From Porphyra umbilicalis (Eukaryota; Rhodophyta; Bangiophyceae; Bangiales; Bangiaceae), in contig KV918778.1 of NCBI GenBank assembly GCA_002049455.2, forward strand, positions 186,001 to 250,000: a stretch of DNA of 64,000 nt, given 5' to 3'. Every line of letters begins with the position of its first letter. Position 1 is the first letter of the stretch. Position numbers and translations under genes: made by a program. Positions 56,521 through 64,000 of the stretch are shown here, piece after piece. A model generated the notes under the pieces. That model had not been told where the DNA came from. It saw only the letters and a program-made list of their open reading frames with translations, and did not search any database.

Positions 56521-56625
56521 CGCAGCGCCACACGACCCGCTGCCGGGCCGCCGTCATGTAGGCCGGACGGCGTGCGGGTTTGAGGCGGACGGCATCAGTG
56601 GGCAGCCCACGTAGGAGGCTGCCCC

Positions 56626-57936
56626 TTAGGCGTTCCTCGTATCGCTGCTTATCGGCACCACGCGGCGGATGACCACCATGACGGTCTCGGAGACCAGCCA
56701 CTGAAGCAGGCACACAGCGGCTCCCTCGGCCACACCGAGGGCGTCGCAGGAGTTTTTCAGCTTTCGCAGGAAGTTGATGACGCTCACCCGATCCTTGGCG
56801 TCCCAACGCCGGTCCTCCGCTAGAATCATCTCCTTGAGGTCACGCCAGTTGTAGCGCTGCTGCGCCCGCTGCGTGCGCGAGAACCCGGGCGTGCGGTCGT
56901 ACAACCGATAGGCGTCCGTCTTGAACAGGCGCACAAACCGGGGGTCCGTGACCCGTTCCAACCGTTGATCGCGCCGCAGGCGGCGGACCGCCTCGCCCAC
57001 GATCGACTCGCGGAATTCCGCCATTGACGCCGCCGGTTCAGCCGTGTTGTCCGAATCAGCCTCGCTGTCGGAGGAGTGGGCCCCAGCATGGACGCCCCCC
57101 GCTGTAGAGGTGGCCCATCCGGGCGTAGGCGCCGCCGACCGGGTGGACGCGCTCGGTCCCGCGCGCGAGGCCACGCGAGAAGGCGCGGACGGCGCCTCGG
57201 GCATGGCTGCCGAGGAGGCCGTCTCGGCGATCTGGTCCCGCAGGCGGCGCAGCTCCCCCAGCTCTTGTCGCATCTCGGCCATGAGCAACTGCGACTTGGT
57301 CGTATCGAAGACCGGATCGAGGCGGTGCCCGCCCGACCGACGGGACCCACTCGTGGCATGACCTCGGCGCCCCGAGCGAGTCCCCATCTGGGCCGCGCTG
57401 CCATCCGTCGGCGGCGAGGCCCCGCGGCGACGCGCGCTGCGCGCTGCCGCCCATGCGGAGAACGTCTCCTCCGCCTCCGTCGTGTCCAATCTCGTCGTCT
57501 CCGCGTCCGCCCGTCGGCGCGCGTCGGACACCGGGGGCGGACGGGTCGCCCCTGTGTACCGGCGCCTCGGCGGGGCGAAAACGCCGCTCCGACGCGCCAC
57601 GTCCCGGGGGGTGTTCGCAAGCCCCCCCGGACCCCGTTGGGATGTCATCCCCGTCAGCCCCTGGTCTGAGGCGAATGCTCGGTCGGTCGCCGCGGGATGC
57701 GCGTGGTCGGGGTCAGAGGGCGACGTGCCATGCACCGTCGCCACCGAACCACCGCCCGCCGTCGACGCCGCCGGGCCCCCTCGCCCCAGGGCGATGAGGT
57801 CAGGCAAGGATAGCAGCCCGCCCCGTCCGTCCGGCCGGGCCCCGGCAACCGCGGCGACGTCGCCGTCGCTCACGAACGCGCGGGGAGCGCCCCCGGCGAG
57901 GGCCGGGGAAGAAGAAGAGGAAGCGACGCGGTCCAT
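56626..57936 (-). CDS. Gypsy-C gag-like protein
   Basis: From the in-frame ATG at 57936 (MDRVASSSSSP) there are about 436 codons. A disordered Ser/Ala/Pro/Arg-rich half is followed by a coiled-coil-like helix (LLMAEMRQELGELRRLRDQI), an acidic Ser-rich linker (SSDSEADSDN) and a folded segment (DPRFVRLFKTDAYRLYD, INFLRKLKNSCDALGV). The layout is shared with gypsy-D gag at 23333. No CCHC knuckle is seen. Homology appears to continue in another frame past the stop (KQRYEERLRGSLLRGLP, about 56645-56595), so the stop may follow a frameshift. It lies just after the PBS, the expected place for gag. Confidence 0.7.
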   Translation of the reverse strand: MDRVASSSSSPALAGGAPRAFVSDGDVAAVAGARPDGRGGLLSLPDLIALGRGGPAASTAGGGSVATVHGTSPSDPDHAHPAATDRAFASDQGLTGMTSQRGPGGLANTPRDVARRSGVFAPPRRRYTGATRPPPVSDARRRADAETTRLDTTEAEETFSAWAAARSARRRGASPPTDGSAAQMGTRSGRRGHATSGSRRSGGHRLDPVFDTTKSQLLMAEMRQELGELRRLRDQIAETASSAAMPEAPSAPSRVASRAGPSASTRSAAPTPGWATSTAGGVHAGAHSSDSEADSDNTAEPAASMAEFRESIVGEAVRRLRRDQRLERVTDPRFVRLFKTDAYRLYDRTPGFSRTQRAQQRYNWRDLKEMILAEDRRWDAKDRVSVINFLRKLKNSCDALGVAEGAAVCLLQWLVSETVMVVIRRVVPISSDTRNA

Positions 57937-58039
57937 GACCCCGAGGGCCGCGGCGCGTGCCTTGAGGCGGTTCCTCCCACGGGCCGGTACAACCTCGAGA
58001 TCGGGGCCGAGGGTCGTGCAACCGGGCGTAAGACCAATG

Positions 58040-58057
58040 GTCTCACCCGGAGCGCCA
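58040..58057 (-). other. Gypsy-C primer-binding site
   Basis: Minus-strand TGGCGCTCCGGGTGAGAC starts two bases after the LTR end. TGGCGC starts are common in gypsy primer sites that pair with a tRNA 3' end. The tRNA is not identified. Confidence 0.65.
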
Positions 58058-58059
58058 AA

Positions 58060-58604
58060 TGTAGCACAACCCCGTAGCCACGGTCCCGGGGAGGGAAGCA
58101 ACCCACCGCGGCTGCCCAAAGAACGTGCCCCCTATAGGATCACCCGATCCGGGAAGAGGGGCCGCCAAAGGTACAGGACAACAGGCACGGTTTACTTGCC
58201 GGCGACGACGGTGCCTCCCACCGTCGTCGCCCTTCGTCCTAAATCGGGCGGAAACCGTTGCACGGGCCCAATTCCCCTAACGGGAATTGGCCCCCGCCAC
58301 CGACCAACCAGTACAACTAATTACAATACGAGGCAAATCCCCCAAAGCGATAAGTAGAGACGAGGGGATCGCGGCTGCCGGGGCGCGCCTGACGTGAAGG
58401 CCCCTGGAGAGGCCGCGCGGTGGCGCGCGCGGGCCCCATAACCGCCACGGCGCGCGGCGTCGGATTGGGCGCGGGGCCCACGCCGCCGCTCCCCGCGTGG
58501 CCGTGTGGCCCGTGCCGCGCGTCCCGCTGCTTGCCACCCGCGGGCCGCGTCCCCCTGGTCCCCGTCGGGGGTTGCCAGCACCACCCCCGCCGGGTGGTGC
58601 TACA
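58060..58604 (-). repeat. Gypsy-C LTR C2 (545 bp), 5' LTR
   Basis: It has TGTAGCAC/GTGCTACA ends, is about 92% identical by eye to C1, and has the PBS and gag on its left (minus-strand downstream) side. Confidence 0.88.
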
Positions 58605-59560
58605 GTCGCCCTGGTCCGCGCGTCATCCGCCGTGCAACGGCGAGGGGGGGGGAGGGGAATGTGGTCGGGGGCGGCGACGACGGATACGTGTCAGCCGCCG
58701 CGGCGGTGACGCCGTCACCCGCCGAGCGAGGCGGCGGCGGCCAGCCGGACTCCACCCGCTGCTCCGCAAGGCGGCGGATCGAGTGGAGACGAACGGCTTT
58801 TGATGTGCCATGCCGCCCGCCCGATCTCTTCGCAGAAGCCGAGCTGCGCTCCACGTGCTACGCGCGGCGCACCGGCTCACGGCGGGTGAGGGCGGCGGCC
58901 ACCGCCGCTGGCGGCGTTGCCGCCGCGCATGCTGCCGACGCGGCGGTGGGCGGTGGACGATCTCACGAGTGACACGCGCCAGCACGTGGCGGCGACCGGC
59001 GGCCGCGGCGGTGGCTGCGGCGGTGGCGGCGGCGGCTGCAGGGGCGGCGGCGGTTGTGGCCCCCGTGGTGGCGGCGCGCGGGCGCCGTCTGTCTGCTAAC
59101 ACGTGCAGCTGCCGCCGTGGGATGCGCGACCGCCGCTGCCGTAGGGGTGACGCGGCCGCCCCCGCGGCGGCCGCGGCGTCGCTGCCCCCGCATCACGTCG
59201 CGTGGCGGCCGCCGGAGCAGTCGCACACGACCGCCGCGGCGGCGGCTGGACGGCGGGTGCCCCCACCACCGCCCAAAGTGGGGCACAGTCGGGCCACGTA
59301 CGGCTGGCGCGGCGCTGGCTTCGTCCTCGCCCCCCGACGCCGTGGGGCCCGGCCGGTGTTGGGGCACGCCCGACCCTGCCCCCCGCCGCCGGTAGTCCTC
59401 GTCCCCGCCAGTGGGCGCCCGCCGTTGACGATGCGCGTGTGCGTGCGCCGGGGCGGCCTGTCACGCCTAGTTTGTCGTGCTCTTCTGGGTCTGAGCTTTA
59501 CACGAGACGTTCGAAAATAGTTCCTTCAACGTGCTAAAATCTCAGTGGTCGAGAGAGCGT
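58605..59560. other. GC-rich unassigned DNA
   Basis: CGG/GCG-rich low complexity leaves frames open on both strands (for example + 58810-59520, Ala/Arg-rich). I see no domain or element end here. The continuation of gypsy-D gag, expected if gypsy C were one clean insertion, is not visible. Confidence 0.5.
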
Positions 59561-59563
59561 GAT

Positions 59564-59637
59564 CCCTCTCACAGAGGCCGTAGGGGCAGAATTGGCGACG
59601 CGTCGCCAATTATGCCTCTACGGCCTCTGTGAGAGGG
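59564..59637. repeat. 74-bp near-perfect palindrome
   Basis: Two 37-bp arms meet without a spacer at GGCGACG/CGTCGCC, with only two mismatched pairs. The arm ends read CCCTCTCACAGAGG. It would extrude as a hairpin. It could be two terminal inverted repeats joined head to head or a foldback remnant. Confidence 0.92.
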
Positions 59638-60093
59638 GTCGCCGGAACAGGGGACGCGACCCGAACCGGGCTTTCCGGCCAATTTGAGAGGGGTCTGCAA
59701 CAGAGGATGAGCCGGGGACGGCGTGTGACTTGATCGGCCGGATCAAGTCTTGCCCGCGCGCTGCTGCGCGTTGCGCCTGCAGGTGATTCAGAAGCCACTT
59801 AGTACTCCCTGTGCCGTTGCCGTCTTCCTGTGGTGGTTCCCAAAATGGCGGACGACGATGAAGACCGGACGTAAGTTCTGTTGTTGTGTAACGTTTGCTC
59901 GTGTTGACAGGACAAGCACACCAGCGGAGGGTCAACGGGGCTGACGGGGTTCGATAAATTCGTCCTGGGCTGGACGGGCGCAAGACGGACGCGTTGGGCA
60001 CGCAAAAGGAACTTACGCTCACCTTTTCCTCCTGTCCACGGCTTCAATCTATTGCATGTCAGCGTGCCACCTGTCCTTTTCGCTGCATCTTGA

Positions 60094-60810
60094 AACTACA
60101 CTGTAAACAGGGCAACCGCAGCAGACATTGGCGTTGCGTTCAAAGGCACAGTGTGGGCCTATCAATGCGTCGACTGCATGCGGCTCCTCCTCAAACCCAC
60201 AAAAGGGATGCAAGCGTGGCGGGAGTGGGCTCAGTCTCACCCTCCTGGCTCACCCCATGCCGTCGTTGCCAGCCTTCCAGTCATATTGTGCAAACAAGGG
60301 GCCCAGGTGCTTGGCATGGACGCGTCTGGCACTCCCCGCGGCCGTTGCGGCAAGTGCTATGCCAGGCGCACACGAGCGGCACGTCGCGCGGCGCCCGCTA
60401 CACCTGCTACTCCCACCCCCCACCCCCCCGCCTCTGCCGGCGTGCAGTCTCGCGTTTGGGGACCCTCTACGTGTCTGGCTTCGAGCACGATGGCTACGAG
60501 CGCGCCGGTGGTCAGCCTGATGCCTTCAGGGGGCTGCACAGATACTTCTGCATCCGTTGGGAACGCTCGGGTCACGGACGAGCCAGATGACGCGTGTCAT
60601 CTACAGGCACGGCAAGAGCGAGGCCGTGCTGCGGCGCCCATGCCTGGCGAGGCCGCAGACGCGCAGCTGTGTCCCCCGGCCGACCCCCACGAAGGTGCGC
60701 CAGCTGCGACGGGTGGCGCGGAGCCTTTACCCGCTCCGACGCAGGCGGCCGAGCCTGCGGCAATTCCAAGCTGCAAGGATTTCTTTGACTGTCTTGTGGA
60801 TGGGAATTAA
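60094..60810 (+). pseudogene. N-terminal zinc-binding part of the RAG1-like protein
   Basis: The frame after a TGA (60091) has a first in-frame ATG at 60178. The stretch at 60151-60180 (WAYQCVDCMRLL) precedes that ATG, so an upstream exon (TGTAAACAG at 60100-60108 could be a 3' splice site) or a near-cognate start is possible. Two CxxC pairs (CVDC, and CGKC about 60 residues on) suggest a zinc ribbon, followed by ~100 Ala/Pro-rich residues. It ends at TAA 60808, in frame with and 21 bp ahead of the core frame. The two are thus probably one protein broken by a stop. Confidence 0.5.
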
Positions 60811-60831
60811 GGCGGGGAGGAGGACAAGTCG

Positions 60832-62823
60832 GTGCTGGAGGCAATTGCCAACGCAATTTTGCTGCGTGGCAAGCGCCCCCAGATCCGGCTCAAGCACACG
60901 AATGGACGCGTGGTCGTGTACGCGCGGCAGATGTCGCCGCGGAAGGCTCTGGTCAAGAGCAGTCAAGCTAGCAAGCGTCGCGCTGCCGCGCGTAAGCTGC
61001 AGGAAGACACGCGCGGTGGGATGGTGGGGACGAGGCGCGACAGCCCGCGACCCGCCCGTGAGCCCGTGCGGCTCACTGTGGCCGAGCAGGTGGGCCTGGC
61101 AGCGGCCCTGCGACTGAGTCATATCGGGTTCAACCGGTGGCGCTTGGCTCTGGGGGGGCGCCGCAGTGGCTTAGCCAGTTTGTCTGTGCTCCGGGCTGCG
61201 CGGCGGCAGCTCTTTGATTTACCGGGGAAGCAGGTCATCGTCACGGGCTCGGGCGCCCATCTGGCATCCCTCACTGCGGCCATCCAGGAGAGGGTCTCGG
61301 CTCTGTGTGACGCGGACGCCTTCGTCGAGAGACCTCTGGCTGACACCCAACGGGAGCCCAGTGGCTCCGCCGGAGCCCCGGCGGTCGCGGTTCTTCCCGG
61401 GTCTCCCTCTCCGTCTGAACTCGACGTGCAGATCACCCTCGGCCTCGACAAAGGAGGCGACCCGGGGACGGTGAAAATTGTGGCAACAATTCTTAACCAA
61501 GCCCACCCCAACAGTCCATCCAACACGATACTGGTGGCCGTTTGCCCCTGCCAGGACGACAAGTACGAGGAGCTTGCGGCAATGCTCGAGACGCACCTCC
61601 CGCAGGTCGACGCTCTGCTTCGGGATGGGGTGTTGGTGCGCGGTGTGCACCGCCCAGTGCGGCTGCTGCTCGGCAGCGACTACGCAGCGCAGTACAACGT
61701 CCTGGGCCACAAGGGTGCGTCTGCGACGCAGCCCTGTCTGGGATGCAAGAGCACGCGGTTTCCGAGTGTCGCGCAGGCCGTACTCGACGATGCCTATGGC
61801 ACCCTCCAAGACGTTGACACCCGCAGGCACCTGCGAGAGGCAACGCACTTTGCCGATCGGATGGTTGCTGAAGGCGCTGCGGCGGTGGTGGGCGAGCCCG
61901 GCACAGCCGAGCACCACTGCTCGGTGGAGCGAAGCCCCCTACTTGCCATCAACCCGCGACAAATTGTACCAATTCCACTGCATTGCACGCTAGGAATTAA
62001 CCATCGGTATTTGCGGCTTGCTGTTGAGATGGTGATGGTCTTTCGGAGCTCAGCTGACGGCGCTGCTGCTGGGCGACAGGCGGGCGCCAGCTTTGCCCTC
62101 GAGCTTGTTGGCCTGCTGCACGAGAAGGTGCGCGTGCGGCCTACGCCGTACCATGGCGGGCTCTTCATTGGCCGCGACTGTCACACTATTGGGGACAGCA
62201 GTGCGCTCGTGTGTAACGCGCTCAAGGGAAAGGTCTCACAGAGCCACCTTGATGCCTACGAACAGGCGTGGTCGCTGTGGAATCGGGTGCGCAAAACCCT
62301 TAACCGTGCGTCGATCATCCCCCGCGCTGAGGCCGCGCTCTTTAGGGCGGACACCGCTGCAATGGTGCGCTTGCTGAAGGGAAGCTTTCCTTGGGTCTCC
62401 ATCTCACCGAAGTTGCACATCCTGATGTGCCATGCTCCGGCTTTTCTGGAGTCCTTTGGCAGTATCGGGCTGTATGGGGAGCAGGGCTTAGAGGCGTGGC
62501 ACGGCCGCTACGGCCAGAGTGCTGTCAAGTACCCCGGTGCCACGGAGCTGGAGCGTGCGGCGGCATTTATGAGGGCTATGGCACTCGCACGAGAGGCAGG
62601 GGCTGATGTGCTTGCGCGCTACGCGCCGCGACGAAAGCCTGCTGTACCGGGGGCCCGCATGGCACGTAAGGTCGGTGACAAGCGGCGGCGGGAGAACAAG
62701 CCGCAGCTCCCAATTTGTGGGGCAGAGAGCCGAAAAGCCGCGAAGAAGCGCAAGATGTGGGCGGCGGGGATTACCAAGGAGGCGGCTACAACAGTTGGCG
62801 CGCACATGCAGCGCGCCATCTGA
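60832..62823 (+). CDS. RAG1/Transib-like DDE transposase core
   Basis: There are 663 codons counted from 60832 (CTG); the first internal ATG is codon 34. Residues 201-220 (LGLDKGGD...KIVATI) hold the likely first catalytic Asp, D206. GSDYAAQYNVLG has D283, followed by C302 and C305 (PCLGCKSTR). LHCTLGINHRY lies at 383-393. H529 and H534 precede GSIG at 543-546 and E554. In vertebrate RAG1 the catalytic residues are D600, D708 and E962, with zinc ligands C727, C730, H937 and H942. The spacings D-19-C-3-C and H-5-H-20-E are identical here, as are LHC..G and GSIG. The enzyme would cut and join DNA at terminal repeats. A Lys/Arg-rich tail (from 625) may be a nuclear signal. It has a clean TGA end. 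Confidence 0.75.
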   Translation: MLEAIANAILLRGKRPQIRLKHTNGRVVVYARQMSPRKALVKSSQASKRRAAARKLQEDTRGGMVGTRRDSPRPAREPVRLTVAEQVGLAAALRLSHIGFNRWRLALGGRRSGLASLSVLRAARRQLFDLPGKQVIVTGSGAHLASLTAAIQERVSALCDADAFVERPLADTQREPSGSAGAPAVAVLPGSPSPSELDVQITLGLDKGGDPGTVKIVATILNQAHPNSPSNTILVAVCPCQDDKYEELAAMLETHLPQVDALLRDGVLVRGVHRPVRLLLGSDYAAQYNVLGHKGASATQPCLGCKSTRFPSVAQAVLDDAYGTLQDVDTRRHLREATHFADRMVAEGAAAVVGEPGTAEHHCSVERSPLLAINPRQIVPIPLHCTLGINHRYLRLAVEMVMVFRSSADGAAAGRQAGASFALELVGLLHEKVRVRPTPYHGGLFIGRDCHTIGDSSALVCNALKGKVSQSHLDAYEQAWSLWNRVRKTLNRASIIPRAEAALFRADTAAMVRLLKGSFPWVSISPKLHILMCHAPAFLESFGSIGLYGEQGLEAWHGRYGQSAVKYPGATELERAAAFMRAMALAREAGADVLARYAPRRKPAVPGARMARKVGDKRRRENKPQLPICGAESRKAAKKRKMWAAGITKEAATTVGAHMQRAI

Positions 62824-62886
62824 CGGTTAGGGCAAATAAAACACCACCGGTAGGCCACAAGTAGATTTGAATACGTCTGCTGCTCT

Positions 62887-63572
62887 GAGAGTCGCTCACA
62901 AAGAGAAGTGGCAGTGACATGAAAACGACGGACTATCTTTTTTCTGCGACATTTTCATGTTCATTTGTGCGCACGGCAGCGTTCCTCTCGCCGAGACCTA
63001 TCGAATGAGCTATAAAACACCGCCATAGCATAAGCACAGCCAGAGATAGTCGCATTTCCCACTCCGTGACCACTTGCACCCGGTTGCATTCTGAGTGTCC
63101 TGCGGCATGGGCCACGCAGGCCACAGTTGCAGAAGTTCCCCCTATATGTACATGGGTGCTGAGGGGACACTGAGTCATAATCTGCCGTCAGAAAATGGTT
63201 TTGAGCACGTCCGCGGCTCTGAGAGTCGCTCACAAAGAGAAGTGGCAGTGACATGAAAACGACGGACTATCTTTTTTCTGCGACATTTTCATGTTCATTT
63301 GTGCGCACGGCAGCGTTCCTCTCGCCGAGACCTATCGAATGAGCTATAGAACACCGCCATAGGATAACCACAGCCAGAGATAGTCGCATTTCCCACTCCG
63401 TGACCACTTGCACCCGGTTGCATTTTGAGTGTCGTGCGGCATGGGCCACGCGGGCCACAGTTGCAGAAGTTCCCCCTATATGTACATGGGTGCTGAGGGG
63501 ACACTGAGTCATAATCTGCCGTTAGAAAGTGGTTTTGAGCACGTCCGCGGCTCTGAGAGTCGCTCACACCGG
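62887..63572. repeat. 334-bp tandem duplication
   Basis: GAGAGTCGCTCACA recurs at 62887, 63221 and 63555, giving two complete 334-bp units that differ at a handful of sites and the first ~15 bp of a third. Each unit contains GAGCTATA(A/G)AACACC. The first begins 64 bp after the RAG1-like stop codon. No coding sense is evident. Confidence 0.93.
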
Positions 63573-64000
63573 ACAGTGGCGATGGTATTGGTACTGTCGT
63601 ACGATCCGTTGCGCAGTGTTGCGGGACGTCCGGAAGAGGCTCGGCCTCGCTTCCTTTTCGTCGGATCAACTCGAAACAATCGTTGCCCGACTGGTCCCAA
63701 TGCGTCAGTGAGAGCGGGTGGGCTTGGCCACGTTGTATTCCGCCATGGAAATCTGGCGCCTGATTCGAAGGACGGCCCGATCAGCTGACAAAATGTCAGG
63801 TGACCAATGAGCTATCGTATTTGGGACGAGGAGCCAACCAGGCGCATCAGTGCCCTTGAAAACCCAGAAGAGCACGAGCACTCAGTGCTAACTAGGCGTG
63901 CTGTGGTGGCCGTTCCGATAGTCGCCGACGCCGCAGCGTCGGCCCCCCCCCGTCCCGCGCGGCAGCGGCGGCGGGTACGCAGCGGCCGCCCCGCCAGCCG
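63573..64000. other. Unassigned end of window
   Basis: No gene or repeat is supportable. The last ~60 bp are C/G-rich low complexity. Confidence 0.5.

Larger units (their letters stand above)
24187..58604 (-). mobile_element. Giant gypsy-C element, ~17.4 kb without its three large insertions
   Basis: Two same-orientation LTRs enclose, on the minus strand, PBS (58057-58040), gag, PR-RT, RNase H-IN-chromodomain, a 57-bp satellite, an antisense gene and PPT (24749-24734). The copia insertions 28159-33118, 34154-40787 and 48804-54189 each carry perfect 5-bp TSDs (GTCCG, GCCCC, CTCGC). Their removal rejoins coding or satellite sequence exactly. A usual gypsy is 5-10 kb, and the surplus is the ~10 kb between integrase and 3' LTR. 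The outer TSDs do not match and the LTRs differ by ~8%. It may therefore be one old element with an altered edge, or two related elements fused by recombination. Confidence 0.68.

Noticed and set aside
58810-59520. 236-codon Ala/Arg-rich frame
   Set aside because: Composition follows CGG/GCG repeats, other frames are equally open and no domain is visible.
60147-60153. CACAGTG, identical to the RAG recombination-signal heptamer, upstream of the RAG1-like core
   Set aside because: It lies within the reading frame, no nonamer follows at 12 or 23 bp, and a 7-mer is expected several times in 64 kb by chance.

Overview
The window is GC-rich eukaryotic nuclear DNA from a transposon-packed, probably heterochromatic region. 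Nothing bacterial or viral is needed to explain it. Long terminal repeats with target-site duplications, Ty1/copia and Ty3/gypsy polyproteins with chromodomains, a higher-order satellite, a hAT-type element, a pogo-like transposase, an F-box/LRR gene remnant and a RAG1-like transposase all point to a protist or alga. I cannot fix the species.

Layout. (1) 1-9589: a Ty3/gypsy chromovirus (G1, + strand) broken by a copia-A copy at the left edge (1-484) and by a whole copia element B (1988-7364, - strand). (2) 9590-16396: mostly non-coding or unrecognised DNA with one hypothetical reading frame (12041-13600). (3) 16397-18496: a pogo/Tc1-like DDE transposase split by a TAG. (4) 18953-20574: remains of an F-box/leucine-rich-repeat gene. 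(5) 22239-24186: a stack of cut elements: gypsy-C LTR, then copia-A LTR, then the 5' end of a second gypsy (D). (6) 24187-58604: a domain bounded by two gypsy-C LTRs in the same orientation. Read on the minus strand it runs 5' LTR, PBS, gag, PR, RT, RNase H, IN, chromodomain, a ~6.8-kb satellite, an antisense gene for an RGG/Tyr-rich protein, PPT, 3' LTR. Three later copia elements interrupt it: A2 (28159-33118), E (34154-40787) and A3 (48804-54189), each with a 5-bp TSD. E is itself broken by a 752-bp hAT-like element with an 8-bp TSD, and A3 by an antisense solo LTR. Without the three insertions the gypsy-C unit would be about 17.4 kb. (7) 58605-64000: GC-rich unassigned DNA, a 74-bp near-perfect palindrome, a RAG1/Transib-like transposase (60094-62823) and a 334-bp tandem duplication.

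Most coding units are damaged by stops, frameshifts or lost catalytic residues, so this is largely a graveyard. The LTR pairs of the nested copies differ by only a few percent, so movement is fairly recent. All three copia families share a primer-binding site matching the Drosophila-copia type (tRNA-iMet cut in the anticodon loop).

Most interesting are: the RAG1-like core, whose D-C-C and H-H-E spacings equal those of vertebrate RAG1; the giant gypsy with an internal 57/567/1134-bp satellite and an antisense gene; and copia B, which moves with 77-bp LTRs yet carries a second, longer LTR plus PBS inside it. Start codons are provisional throughout, because introns cannot be excluded.
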